Shown here: positions 35,057-45,264 of the stretch, one piece after another
Numbering within the stretch: position 1 is the first letter of the stretch
Layout: each line of letters starts with the position of its first letter
Assembly: GCA_011317545.1 (NCBI GenBank)
Contig: WUJK01000001.1
Span: 4,197,001 to 4,261,000 of the forward strand
Length of the DNA stretch: 64,000 nucleotides
From: Coniella vitis
Lineage: Eukaryota; Ascomycota; Sordariomycetes; Diaporthales; Schizoparmaceae
Direction: 5' to 3'
Notes under the pieces: generated by a model
Seen by the model: the letters and a program-made list of their open reading frames with translations, nothing else
Databases searched by the model: none
Told to the model about the DNA's origin: nothing
Position numbers and translations under genes: made by a program

Positions 35057-35983
35057 TCACTCAACAAAGAACTCTCTAATAGACGAAATGACTTCGTCGG
35101 GCGCCTGCTCAGGAATGTAATGCCCCGAGTCCACCGCCCACCCATCCACCGGGACCCCATCCTCCGCCACCTTGCGCCACTCCCCCAGCGCATCGAAACT
35201 CCGCGCAATCACGCCGTGCTGGCCCCAGAGCACCCGCAGCGGACACTGGATCTTCCTGCCCTCTGCCAGATCCCTCCGCTGCTCCTCCAGGTCCCACGTC
35301 GCCGCCGCGCGATAGTCGTCGCACATGGCATGCACCGTGTCCTGGTCGCCCAGCGCGCGGACATAGTGCTCAAAGCACTCCTTTGCAAAGACGCCCAGCC
35401 CACCATCCCCCTGGCGCCCGCCCATGAAGGCCTCGGCGATCTGCCGCGGGTTGGAGAGCAGCATGGTTTCCGGCAGCGGGTACGGCTGGATGAGCAGGAA
35501 CCAGTGGAAGTAGACCTTGGCGAAGTCAAAGTCGGTTGCCTCGTACATGGCCAGGGTCGGGCAGATGTCGAGGAAGAGGGCGCGCCGGACGGCTTGTGGG
35601 TAGTCGACGCAGAGCTTGTGGCCGACGCGGGCGCCGCGGTCGTGCGCGGCGAGGTAGAAGCTTGGGTGGCCGAGGGAGGCCATGACTTGGATGCAGTCAC
35701 GGGCCATGAGGGACTTGGCGTATTGGGCGGATGAGTCGTTGTTGTTGGTGCTGGCGGGGCAAGAGGAGGAGCCGTAGCCGCGGAGGTCGAGCAGGATGAC
35801 GGTAAAGGTGGAGGTGAGCTGGGGCGCCACGCGGTGCCAGATGTGAAGGGTCTGGGGAAAGCCGTGGAGGAGGAGGAGAGGGGGCAGGTCTGGTGTGGAT
35901 GGGTTTGTGCTGCGGAGGCCGCGGATGGTGACCTCGGGCGAGGTCTGGGTGACGACGGAGATGGGCTCGAAGTCGTCAAACAT
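35057..35983 (-). CDS. alpha/beta hydrolase, fluoroacetate dehalogenase-like
   Basis: 308-aa single-exon alpha/beta hydrolase. The start is the ATG at 35983; the frame is open further upstream without a supported start. HGFPQTLHIWHRVAP (40-54) carries the oxyanion-hole segment. The nucleophile motif AAHDRGARVGH gives Asp115 with Arg116 and Arg119, the pair that binds the carboxylate in haloacetate dehalogenases. Asp139 and His288 (DSGHYIPEQ) complete the triad. HW at 160-161 and Tyr224 match the halide-pocket His-Trp-Tyr of characterised fluoroacetate dehalogenases. The group also contains epoxide hydrolases, but those normally have D-W and two lid tyrosines, not D-R. There is no signal peptide, so a cytosolic location is likely. 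Assignment to the family is firm; defluorination itself is inferred, and natural substrates in fungi are unknown. Confidence 0.85.
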   Translation of the reverse strand: MFDDFEPISVVTQTSPEVTIRGLRSTNPSTPDLPPLLLLHGFPQTLHIWHRVAPQLTSTFTVILLDLRGYGSSSCPASTNNNDSSAQYAKSLMARDCIQVMASLGHPSFYLAAHDRGARVGHKLCVDYPQAVRRALFLDICPTLAMYEATDFDFAKVYFHWFLLIQPYPLPETMLLSNPRQIAEAFMGGRQGDGGLGVFAKECFEHYVRALGDQDTVHAMCDDYRAAATWDLEEQRRDLAEGRKIQCPLRVLWGQHGVIARSFDALGEWRKVAEDGVPVDGWAVDSGHYIPEQAPDEVISSIREFFVE

Positions 35984-37775
35984 CGTGTCCTTTGGTCCGC
36001 CTGTGAGGCTATATTGGTGATGATAATAGTGTATGTTGATATGTTGGATGCGGTTGTTTTCCAGGCCACGAGTTGTGTTTTCCCTAGTCTTGCATGAGGA
36101 GTTGGTAAGATCCAGAATCTTGTAAGCATCATTACGCACAAGATGTGGAGTAAAGGGCGCGCATTCTGGCTCAGTAGCCCCTGTTTTTCGAGTTACTCTT
36201 CATGTGATTCGGTAGATGAGATGCTACTTACTGTAGCACTCGTAGATCTTGGAGCTGATACTTTGATCCGGGCTCAATGTGTGGGATCATGATCTGCACA
36301 GCGGGCAAGATACGAGATGTCAAAGCGAACACTCTTGTTTAGCATACTTGTAATCTGGTATTCATCCTCAAGAAACGATATACTCAGGCTGACAATCATG
36401 ATGACCTCTTGGTCTTTTTGACCAGGTTTCCTCACTTTTGTATAGTCATTCTGAGAATCTACCTCTTCAATCTTTCGTCTCCAGTAACACAGACACACAG
36501 AGAATGTCTCACTTTCCTGGAAATAGTCGTCACACTCGGCGATGGGATGATGAGATCAACAACAACAAAAAACCTGGATGATAGTTGTCGAGAATCCATT
36601 CTTATGACAGACGGGGGTTAGGGTTATATTGCTTTGCGTATTATACCCCGTACGCAGTTCACCTGTATTTCTTGTGGACTTGGACTTGGACAATACACTC
36701 GTTTCCACAACTTTTCTCTCTGGTTAACGGGATTCCTTATTCATCAAGAGTATATGTCGAAACTATGAACGGTAGCTGAGCATATATGTATGCATATATA
36801 CATATATATATATATTCTCAAAAGACATACGTCGTGACCAGAATCCAGGATACACGGCCCTTTGCATTCCTGAGACGGCAGATCTTATACAATATCAGGT
36901 TCAATCTTATTTTGCCATGTCATGCAAGCAAGACAAAGAACAACCACAACACTTTCAGTCTTCCAAACTCCCTTGGCACCGACAATATGCCCAAACAAAC
37001 AAAAACATGATATCGGTAATCCAGCCCCGTTTTCATTGGCCAGTTATCCATGACTAGCCGGAGTAGCCGAATCCAATAGTTGGCTCGCACTCGACGGCTC
37101 TGCCCTGCGACGCGATATCCACCCGCATAAAGGCATAAACATCACCAACCAGGCAGGCTTGTTGCCGACTTCCCAAGGACCTGAGAGCTCCATACTGTCG
37201 CCCTACCCATCGCGGTGAGCACAGAAAAAGCCTGCGGCCCCAGCACTAGTCTACTATGCTGGCACCGAAAGTAAGAACAAACACACGCAAAAAGAACGAG
37301 TCGGGCACCAAAACCCGCCCCGTCGACACCGTCGGCTACGGTAGACTAGCGGTTTGGCTGTTTGCAGAAACGAACGCATTGTGCTTTGGGAGACACTCCC
37401 AATTGCCATGCCTGAGAGAACAGGGATCTTCACTGTGCCATCTGAGATATTCTTCGTATTTTTATGTATATTATTGTCTTTCCTTCCCAGTTCTCCCCTT
37501 GGATGTCAGCACTGAGGTCGACAACTCAACCGTAACTGTTATATATACAAATAGAGTTGCCTAGTCAATGCCAGACCTTGCTGAACTCGAATCTGGGTTG
37601 CTAGAAGAAAAAGAAGAAAAAAAGAAAAGTGACTGTTTCTATCCATCGAGTGCGCACAGTTTTGACGCTCTTGACGTTACAGCAAACAGAATTCCTCGAT
37701 TCTTCCATTCCTTTCTGGAGTCAAATCAAAAACACCAAAACACCAAAACAGGGGGTTCGCCTTGTCATCACCACA
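35984..37775. other. 1.8-kb intergenic region
   Basis: Contains the divergent promoters of the hydrolase (left) and the W-motif protein (right). An alternating TA/CATATA stretch lies at about 36781-36815 and a TTAGGGTT octamer near 36619. No coding features recognised. Confidence 0.5.
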
Positions 37776-39755
37776 ATGTCGACCCTTCGATGCACAATAC
37801 TGAGCCCAACTCCGCCTGGAGGAACAGACTCATCAGCCGGCCAGACGCAACCCCGGCGCCGATCTCGAGCCGCTCCCTTCACACTCATCCACGACTCGGA
37901 CTCGGACTCGGACTCGGCATCAGACAATGATGCCAGCCATGTCAACAACCGGCCGCAGCGCATCATATCAGCCTCGTCGAGATCTTCACGGTCAGACGAT
38001 GAAGGTCAAGGCTACCGACCGCTCTGGTCCCCCGCCACCGCCTCCCCGTCCTCCAACAACTCGGATATCTTCTCCTTTTCTTCGTCCTCGTCTGGTGACG
38101 GTGACGACAAAGACAAGAACGGAGAAGAAGAAGAAGAAGAAGAAGAAGAAGAAGAAGCACAAGAAGAAGAAGAGGGCGATGATCAAGAGGGTGAAAACGA
38201 CCCCATCCCACCCTGTCCTCGCTGCGAAACCCGCCGTGCTGTCCGCCGGTCAACCATCCATACCCGCAGTGGCAGCAACACAGCCACGAGCCGCTTTTCC
38301 CAGCTCTACCGCACAATCACCCACGAGGCGCCCAATGGGCCTTACCTGCGGTACTACACCTCGCAGGATTCTTCTGCAGACGAGTCTGTTTCGATGAGGC
38401 GATACTATTACAGCAGCGACAATGCGAGCGGTAGCGACGGCAACAACAACAACAACAACGACGATGATGACGACGACGACCAGTCCTCGCCCGGCGTGGA
38501 AGAGGACAACGTGCAGAGGAACGACTACTTTGGCGTCGACAGCTCGACTTTTCGACGTCTCGCTTCAGCGTCTGATGCAGGAGGAGGAGGAGGAGGAGGA
38601 GGATCTGGTGAAGAAGACGAAGAAGCGAGCGGGCAGTCGCACGACAATATCATCCGAGTCGGCTGGATCACGCCCAACACCGCTGCGGCTGCTGCGGCTT
38701 CCAAGGCGCCGGCCCGGTCTTCGGACTGCTTCCAAACGAGCTGGTACCTGTATTCCACGGCGCGCGGGACATGGTTCTCCTACCCTGCGCATCAACACGT
38801 CTCTGGACCTCGGCGCAGCAAGCTTCAGAGGAAGCCGAGGCAGGCGGAGAATGTCATGGTGCAACGGCTGCCACTGCAGGCACAAGCGGCGCCGCCTCAA
38901 GCTCGTCGTCCGTCTTGGAAACGCAGATTCACAAGCAAACTACGCTTGACGACAGACAAAGTACCGCGATACCATCAACCACAGGTCCAAGTGCCAGAGA
39001 ACCACCAGGAAGAGGAACAGCAAGACACGTTCCTCAACGGCTGGCAAATGCTTCAGCTTGCGCAGTCCAGCCAGACGTATTACGAGTGGGTTCCAGCCAA
39101 GCTGCTCCCTCGCCAGCCCCTCTACAAGACCACTGCCGCCCCTCTCAAGAGCAACAAGCGCTCCTCCCAAAAGTCGACCAAGAATGGCAGCAGCAGCAAC
39201 GGAGGCAACGAAACCATCAAAACCCTCTGCCCACCGCCACCACCTGCCCAGCTCAAGACAGGCTGGTACTTTTTCGACAAATCCAGCCGCATCTGGTGGG
39301 CTTACCGCGTCTCTTCTTCGCCTGCCTCCTCCTTCTCCACTTCCTTTCCTTCCTTCTTGCGCACCGCAACCGGGTCTGTGTCCTCCAAAATCGCCCCCGC
39401 GCAGACGGAAGGATGGTGGTTCTACTCCACCACCCAAGGCCGCTGGATGCTGTTTGCCGAAGCCGCCGGCTTCAAACGGTGGTGGTGTCCGTGCTGCTCG
39501 GCCCAAGACGGCGTCAAGGAGTGTCTGAATATCAACGTGGAGGGCATGTACGCTGGGCGTGGCGCGCGTGAGGCTGCGTCGGACTCGGGCGCTGCGTTGT
39601 TTGGCCTGGGACTTCTCAAGCTGGATAACGATGCGGCTGCTGTGGACGCCAAGGAGGAGAAGAAGAAGAAGGCCGATGCTGCGCCGGGTATGCTGACTCG
39701 GCTTGCTACCAGTGTGTTCCGATGGGGAGCGGGACGCAAGGCTGGCAAGGCTTAG
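37776..39755 (+). CDS. disordered protein with repeated W-x10-W motif, unknown
   Basis: 659-aa single-exon protein of unknown function; the start is the ATG at 37776 (CACAATGTCG). Most of it is low complexity: Asp/Ser repeats (40-51), an acidic block with eleven Glu in a row (117-127), poly-Asn/Asp (223-235), Gly (269-276) and Ala (303-308). Against this stand aromatic motifs with fixed spacing: SWYLYSTARGTWFSY (322-336), GWYFFDKSSRIWWAY (496-510) and GWWFYSTTQGRWMLF (546-560), each with two Trp ten residues apart. A looser copy is GWQMLQLAQSSQTYYEW (422-438). The last copy is followed by a Cys cluster RWWCPCCSAQ. Aromatic repeats recall choline-binding or WW-type modules, but neither pattern fits. 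There is no signal peptide. The gene stands alone between a hydrolase and the TAG-split gene. Confidence 0.7.
   Translation: MSTLRCTILSPTPPGGTDSSAGQTQPRRRSRAAPFTLIHDSDSDSDSASDNDASHVNNRPQRIISASSRSSRSDDEGQGYRPLWSPATASPSSNNSDIFSFSSSSSGDGDDKDKNGEEEEEEEEEEEAQEEEEGDDQEGENDPIPPCPRCETRRAVRRSTIHTRSGSNTATSRFSQLYRTITHEAPNGPYLRYYTSQDSSADESVSMRRYYYSSDNASGSDGNNNNNNDDDDDDDQSSPGVEEDNVQRNDYFGVDSSTFRRLASASDAGGGGGGGGSGEEDEEASGQSHDNIIRVGWITPNTAAAAAASKAPARSSDCFQTSWYLYSTARGTWFSYPAHQHVSGPRRSKLQRKPRQAENVMVQRLPLQAQAAPPQARRPSWKRRFTSKLRLTTDKVPRYHQPQVQVPENHQEEEQQDTFLNGWQMLQLAQSSQTYYEWVPAKLLPRQPLYKTTAAPLKSNKRSSQKSTKNGSSSNGGNETIKTLCPPPPPAQLKTGWYFFDKSSRIWWAYRVSSSPASSFSTSFPSFLRTATGSVSSKIAPAQTEGWWFYSTTQGRWMLFAEAAGFKRWWCPCCSAQDGVKECLNINVEGMYAGRGAREAASDSGAALFGLGLLKLDNDAAAVDAKEEKKKKADAAPGMLTRLATSVFRWGAGRKAGKA
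38121..38170. repeat. (GAA)n trinucleotide tract in the W-motif gene
   Basis: Near-perfect GAA repeat encoding the acidic block; it gives Lys- and Phe-rich artefact frames in the other phases. Confidence 0.8.
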
Positions 39756-40288
39756 GCAGGTGGTGGCTGGAGGATGCGAAGGAAGAACAGTCTGGTTGGG
39801 ATTTCGGAACCACGACGGTGGAAAGTGAGAACCTCGAAGTGGGTGTAGACCGGTTTAGATTTTATATGACTTATGAACGGACAAGAAACTTAGATAGATA
39901 CCCAATACCAGACGATTCACGACTCACAATACAGAGCCCGGATACACATATCCTCACGGGTCCGCAATGTGCCTGCACCATACAGGCGCACGCGTATACA
40001 AGCAGTCTGGAATTAAAGATCTCAATTGTGTTATTCTACCTTCTGTAGCACTCCAGTGTGGCATTTCTGCGTGGTAGATCCATGGAGTGTGAGGCCACTC
40101 GAACCATGAAAGTATTTTCGAGACAGTTACAATAATCCTGGCATCAATTACCAGCAGAAATCATCCTTCTTGGCTCCTTGGGAGGGGAGTGTTTCTTTTT
40201 GGAAAGGGGGGGAGGGATTGTTTTTTTTCTTTTTCGATTCAGTGTAGTGTTTCGACCCGGGGAAACTATAAAATAAAAGCACGCGCGC
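39756..40288. other. convergent 3' intergenic region
   Basis: 533-bp spacer between two convergent stop codons; no gene features. Confidence 0.6.
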
Positions 40289-41338
40289 TCAAACCACGCC
40301 AGAATTGCCGTCAAGCTGCTTCACCAGCGTAGCCGATGATTTGCCATCTTCAGTCTGCGACTCGTCGATAATAACGATATCTCCAGGCTGCAAATCATCG
40401 TCGTCATCATCGTTGTTTGACTTGGCCGTCGAAAGTTGTCCTTGCCCATCCTCAACAGTCGCGCCAACATTTTCTTCTCCCTTGTCGTCGGCCTTGTTCT
40501 TTTCTGCCAATTCTAGGTTTTTGTCGACCACGATCTTGGCGAGCTGATAAGCAAGCTTACCCAGGCCCTTGTTTTGCTCCTTGTTCAGGAACCCGAACTC
40601 AAAAGGCTTCTTCAAGTCTTCGTCGTCTTCACGCTTTCGTTTGTTGGCAAAAGTTGATTCGGTTTCTTGTCCGGCCGTGACCCACTCTGTCACTTGTGGC
40701 TCGTCCTTGTCGATTTCATCCGGCCTCTCCTTCTTCTTGAGGACCACCACAGTCTTCTTCACAAGACGCCCTTCAGGGCCATCGGCCTCGACATGAGGCT
40801 CGACGACACTCTCTTCTTCCACTTCGATCTCCTTGCCCTTTCCCTTGTCCTGTGCTGCGCTGGAAGTGATGCCCGTGGCCGCACCCGTTCGCAGCGCCTC
40901 CAGCGACAAGTTCGACTGCTTAGAGTTCTTGTTGCGGCGCAGGGCAGCCTTCTTGGCCTTCTTGCTCTGCCTCTTGGCCTTTGTCTTTCGCTGTTCTTCT
41001 TGGCGCTCGTCTTGTTTTTTGATGGCCTCTGCGCGGATTCGCTCCTGTCTCTTCATGATCCCGTCCAAAAGCGGGGTCCTCGGGGCAAAGTAGGTCTGGC
41101 CCTTTTCATGGTCTCGAAAAATCAAGCAGTCATCATCAAAAGGAAGGATCTGGACTTTGTCGAAATCGACAAGGTCATCGGGATCTTCGTTGCTGGCCTG
41201 ATTGTCGTTGCCGCCGTCACCGCCGCCTACAGACGAAGATGGGGAAGCGTCTTCTGCTTGCGGCTGCGAATGATCCAGGGCCTCGTCGGAATCTTCCTCG
41301 GCGCTCGCGGCCTCGTCGTCGCGCGTCTCACGCGTCTT
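40289..41338 (-). CDS. Lys/Glu-rich downstream part of a TAG-split frame
   Basis: A 349-codon open stretch on the minus strand that follows in the same frame directly after the TAG at 41341-41339. No ATG occurs in the first 90 or so codons; the first in-frame one is at MKRQERIR, after the clearly protein-like segment DLVDFDKVQILPFDDDCLIF and FAPRTPLLDG. This implies the part before that Met is coding too. The rest is charged and coiled-coil-like (KRQERIRAEAIKKQDERQEE), with a nuclear-signal-like stretch (KAKRQSKKAKKAALRRNKN) and a C-terminal PGDIVIIDESQ. The simplest reading is the C-terminal part of the 657-aa protein upstream, joined through readthrough, an unrecognised intron or correction of a sequence or nonsense change. 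Alternatively it is a separate gene with an unseen 5' exon. Family unknown. Confidence 0.55.
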   Translation of the reverse strand, partial: KTRETRDDEAASAEEDSDEALDHSQPQAEDASPSSSVGGGDGGNDNQASNEDPDDLVDFDKVQILPFDDDCLIFRDHEKGQTYFAPRTPLLDGIMKRQERIRAEAIKKQDERQEEQRKTKAKRQSKKAKKAALRRNKNSKQSNLSLEALRTGAATGITSSAAQDKGKGKEIEVEEESVVEPHVEADGPEGRLVKKTVVVLKKKERPDEIDKDEPQVTEWVTAGQETESTFANKRKREDDEDLKKPFEFGFLNKEQNKGLGKLAYQLAKIVVDKNLELAEKNKADDKGEENVGATVEDGQGQLSTAKSNNDDDDDDLQPGDIVIIDESQTEDGKSSATLVKQLDGNSGVV

Positions 41339-43312
41339 CTAGACGGTGGGGTCGGCGGTGACATTGCCGTCGTCGCAAGGTGCGTAAATGTCTGTAACGA
41401 GGAAAGAGCTGATGTCCTTGACAGTGCTGCTCTGGGCGGGTTCGCTGGCGACGCTCTGCACATCGACCGAGTCGTTGGCGGACGGCTCGTCAGCAGCAGA
41501 GCTGGACGCCTGGGAGTCATCCTGCATCAAAGAGCCTGGGGCCATATCCATGATGCTAGACTTCTGAGCACACATTTCGTAGGTGCTATTGTTGTCGTCT
41601 GCCGAGTCCTCTGGTGTATGCATGTCGATGCTCGTCTCGTCAGAGGAAGCAGACTGCGCGCTCGCTTCAGCGGGGAGTTGAACGGCCTTTGTCACCTGCG
41701 AGACGGCGGGAACTTGACCTTGGTGTACGTCTCGCTCGCCATGTTCCATACAGGCCATGGAGAGGTACAGCTCATAAGGGTCGAGAGCTTGGTGGGTGCC
41801 TGAAGTTGAGCTGGCCGCGGCCTGGGGCATATCGCTGCTGAAGGCGGTGCATGTTATTCCCTGGCTTGTAGGAGCTTGCTTAACTGGAACCAGGCATGGC
41901 TGTTCTCCGTCGGCGGATGATGACGAGTCGCATTTCTCAGAGCCATCCAGTGGGCCGGCAGTCTTGGACGGCTGCTCTGTATACTTGTTCTGAGGGCTGG
42001 CCGGCTCGGACGTGTTTCCCTCGCCCTCTGCACTCTCTTCATTGTCGTCCGCACGCGTCTCCGCAGCCTTGTTCTTCTTCTTGGAAGCCTTCTTGCCCCT
42101 CTTCTTCTTCTTTCCCTTCTTGTGGGCCTTGCCCTCCGTCTTTGAGGCAGCATCGGCAGCCGAGGTAGTCTGGGCTTCCTCTGCAAGGCTGGACGAAACG
42201 GGCGGCTCGATGGGCGTGCTGGCAGCGGCGGCTCCATCGCAAAGCTGGACTGCAGGGGATTCAGCGTGGTCCTCTACAGCACATGGAACCACGCCAGGGT
42301 CACCCGAGACATGCTGAGCGTCTTTGTCCGAGTCAGCTCCGTCGTTGGAGGCTTCTGCCGGCGGTAGTGGTGGTGGTGTGGCCCATCCCTCGCCACTGTA
42401 GCAGGCTTCTGCTGCTTCTGGCTGTTTGTCAACTTCGTCAGTCTTCTGGGGCGCATCGGGGTTTCCGACGATCAGCCCAGTCTGCTCCCAGTGGGCATAG
42501 GCCTTGTCAATCAAGTCGAAGTCTTCGGCATCGGCATCGTTGTATCGAAAGTCGCTGTTGTAGTAGCCCAGGTACACGAGATGCGCGACCTCTTTGAACA
42601 TGAACGGGATCGTCGCATAGGCCAGCTCGTACTCAAGCGGTCCCTGCACGGTGAAGACGACGATCTCGAGGGCCTGCAGACGGACCATTTCCCAGATCTT
42701 CCATCCAAGCGCATGCAGGGCCTGGATGTTGAAGTCGGGCAGGTTAGCGGCGGGGTAGTCACGCGGGAAGCAGATGTTCAAGCGGACATGCATGGCGAGC
42801 AACGGGTTTGCGTCCTGCAGCCGCTCCACCACCTTCTGCAGGCTGGCCTGGTTCTCCTCGGTGGCTTCGCCGTGGAGCTCCACGTCCACCTGCAGATTCT
42901 TCTGCGTAAAAAGCCAGTGCCGGAAGTCCTTCGCGATCGTCTTGTTGACGAGCTGCAGGGTGCAGGCCAGCTCCGCGGTCGCGCGGACGCCGTCTTCTTC
43001 GTCGGCGGAGTCATGGCGCGCGTCCTCGCCCTGGGAGAGGGCGGGGTCGGCCTTGCTCTCGCTCTCGTCGCGACGGTCTTGACTGAAGGCGTAATGGTAG
43101 ATGGTGCCACAGATCTTGCGCATCCTGAGGTCGGTGCCGCAGTCGGGGTTATTGGAGTATCTGAACGGGTCGAACAAGGCCATGAAGCCAGTGCTACGAG
43201 GGTTTGGATCGAGTTCCTGCTGTGGATGGGCGGCGACTGGACGGTCCGCAACAGGTGCGTCGTGTCCCTCCGCGATCCGCAACTCGCCAGTCTCGTCGCT
43301 CGGGTGGGCCAT
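41339..43312 (-). CDS. hypothetical protein with conserved N-terminal domain and disordered tail
   Basis: 657-aa open frame ending in a TAG at 41341-41339; the start is the ATG at 43312 (GGCCCACC follows). Residues 1-35 are polar. Residues 40-240 look globular and contain FMALFDPFRYSNNPDCGTDL, LRMRKICGTIYHYAF, a Leu-rich helical region, LNICFPRDYPAANLP and VYLGYYNSDFRYND; I do not recognise the domain. Residues 260-657 are disordered, with a proline patch (WATPPPLPPAE), a basic block (KGKKKKRGKKASKKKN) that may be a nuclear signal, and many Ser/Glu/Asp. After the TAG the frame stays open for another 349 codons, so the full product may be about 1000 aa. GTCTAG followed by AAG also ends like a splice acceptor, but I found no good donor upstream. 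Function unknown. Confidence 0.65.
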   Translation of the reverse strand: MAHPSDETGELRIAEGHDAPVADRPVAAHPQQELDPNPRSTGFMALFDPFRYSNNPDCGTDLRMRKICGTIYHYAFSQDRRDESESKADPALSQGEDARHDSADEEDGVRATAELACTLQLVNKTIAKDFRHWLFTQKNLQVDVELHGEATEENQASLQKVVERLQDANPLLAMHVRLNICFPRDYPAANLPDFNIQALHALGWKIWEMVRLQALEIVVFTVQGPLEYELAYATIPFMFKEVAHLVYLGYYNSDFRYNDADAEDFDLIDKAYAHWEQTGLIVGNPDAPQKTDEVDKQPEAAEACYSGEGWATPPPLPPAEASNDGADSDKDAQHVSGDPGVVPCAVEDHAESPAVQLCDGAAAASTPIEPPVSSSLAEEAQTTSAADAASKTEGKAHKKGKKKKRGKKASKKKNKAAETRADDNEESAEGEGNTSEPASPQNKYTEQPSKTAGPLDGSEKCDSSSSADGEQPCLVPVKQAPTSQGITCTAFSSDMPQAAASSTSGTHQALDPYELYLSMACMEHGERDVHQGQVPAVSQVTKAVQLPAEASAQSASSDETSIDMHTPEDSADDNNSTYEMCAQKSSIMDMAPGSLMQDDSQASSSAADEPSANDSVDVQSVASEPAQSSTVKDISSFLVTDIYAPCDDGNVTADPTV

Positions 43313-45264
43313 CTTGAAGCTGTTGGAAGACGAGACGAGGAGATGGGTGGAGAACGGGTGTCTAGGCACACAGTAGAGGCGCGAAAGAAGGGGGCACACA
43401 GGTCGAGTCGGCCGTTTGATGAACACGGCACGTTGAGGAGTCGAGTGTGGCTGGATGGGCTCAAAGTAGTAGCTCACTTGTGCAACTGTTTCCAAGTCAG
43501 CAGAGCGATTCTTGAAGATGGAAGCATCGACTTGAGGTTCTGCGCGTCCTGACTGGTCCTTGAGGTCAGCTCGAGTGACTTACGCTTTGGCAAGATGGTA
43601 AGAGGTTGAAAGAGAACGGTGCAGGAGACCGGTCTCTTAAAATACTGAGCCAGAGGCGAGAGATGCCGGATCAGTAGAGGAGAAGAGAGTAAGTCTCGAA
43701 AGGATGGGAAGAGCTTAGCAGGACGGGAAGAGCTTCGCAGAAGGGGAAGAGGTTAGAAGGAGGGGGTGATCTGACACCAGACCCAAAGCAGGCAGCGGAT
43801 GCATAGCATCTGAAGGTGAATTACGTCGAGAGGCATGTTGTTGTTGAAGAAATACCATCAACGAGTCTGACGAGGTGGAGGTTGACAATCAGCGACGAGC
43901 AAGAGAGAAACCGGCCCAATATATGTGTGGTTGACCATGAGGGGTTGGTTATCGATCACCAATATGGACAGCAGGTTGAGGGTGGCGCGGCAGGGCAGAT
44001 CAACCCAAAGATATGTTGTGGTCCAAAGATGGGACAATAGGAAATGAATGCTGTAGTATGCAAGCTTAGCAGTGGTTGGCCTTTGTTGAGGGCTGATTCC
44101 TGTGCACTTGTTTCGCCACCATCATCCTCATCATCACCACCATATCCTCAAGCATGACTGTGGAGTCATTTTTGGGCTTATTGAATAAGTCTCTCTTGCT
44201 GCCCCAATGTCTCTTCAAAGTGTATGGCCCTTCTAAGAGCCTAGCTATACACCCTGGTTAGTGATAGGACTGTCTTGATTATATCTTGCACAGTAACATG
44301 GCCCATAACCACCACGCCACAGAGCAGGTATCCATATCGAGAACTGAGGGACAATCTATACCATGCCTAGCATACACACACTGAACTCATCCAGGAGAGC
44401 AGCAGACGTACAGTATTGCCCATCAACAATGATCTTGCATGCTTGGCTATACACCTAAGGCTCGACACAGGATACAGCTTCGCAAGGTGTCCAAAACAAA
44501 GCAAAGCAGATGCTCGAAATCAGGGGCCAACAAGCCGTCACAACACCCAATAGCCAGACTAGTCCTATTGCAGCCGTTGCACCATCACTCTTGCTCGTCG
44601 TTGATGTACTGCATGTAGCACTGCAGCATGCCCATACATGAACTTCAATGGTTCGCAGTAATTTTCATCATTCAGACCATCGCTACCAAAGGAAAAAGCT
44701 ACACAAAGAAATGTTGATCTCAGAATGAAACTGAAGCCAGACGGGGTTCACTGGCGTCCAGAGATTAACGAAGGATCTGGTTCCTCTATAAGTACGCTCC
44801 TAACACGAAAATGTGTCCGACCACCTGACAATCTCATGAGCACCAGAACGGTGTTTCTGTGCCGTGGTCGAGCGCCTCAATGACTTGAGGAGAAGAACAA
44901 GAGGAGAAGAAGGCGAAGAAAACCGGACGCGGTTAAAACGCGTTTTATAATGCCCCGTGCGTCGAGGGGGACCCACAAGCCAGCCTGATCCCTGATCCGG
45001 CTCACGTGATGGAGAGAGCAGGGGTGTCGAGAGCGATGAGCAACTGGCCTGCTCTGATTGGTCGAATCTAGCCGAGGAGCCGGGTCGGGGACGGATGGAT
45101 ACGGCAAGGCGAGCATCATCGACCTCGCTGGTTTCAACCTCACCTCTAGTATAGCAGGTTGCTGCTCGTGCGCTGATCGTGTTTTGCTGTCCACCACCAG
45201 CCACACTCCAATCCCAACAAACCTACCACTTGCTGTCCCCAAGAAGCAGGACCATTCAGCCAAT
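43313..45264. other. 2-kb divergent intergenic region
   Basis: Separates the TAG-split gene from SDH3, which diverge. No recognised gene. The left 300 bp are the upstream region of the minus-strand gene (in-frame open sequence without ATG); the right 300 bp hold the SDH3 promoter. Confidence 0.5.
45056..45060 (-). promoter_or_regulatory. CCAAT box upstream of SDH3 (candidate)
   Basis: ATTGG on the plus strand (CCAAT on the minus), about 205 bp before the SDH3 ATG. Respiratory genes of fungi are commonly controlled by the CCAAT-binding HAP complex; relevance here is inference from position only. Confidence 0.35.

Noticed and set aside
34570..36630. TTAGGGTT octamers as possible telomeric remnants
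   Set aside because: Only isolated single copies near 34573 and 36619, with no tandem array; chance or telobox-like sites are as likely.
42491..43552. 353-codon plus-strand frame opposite the TAG-split gene
   Set aside because: Antisense shadow; no family motif and it begins within the coding sequence of the better-supported gene.
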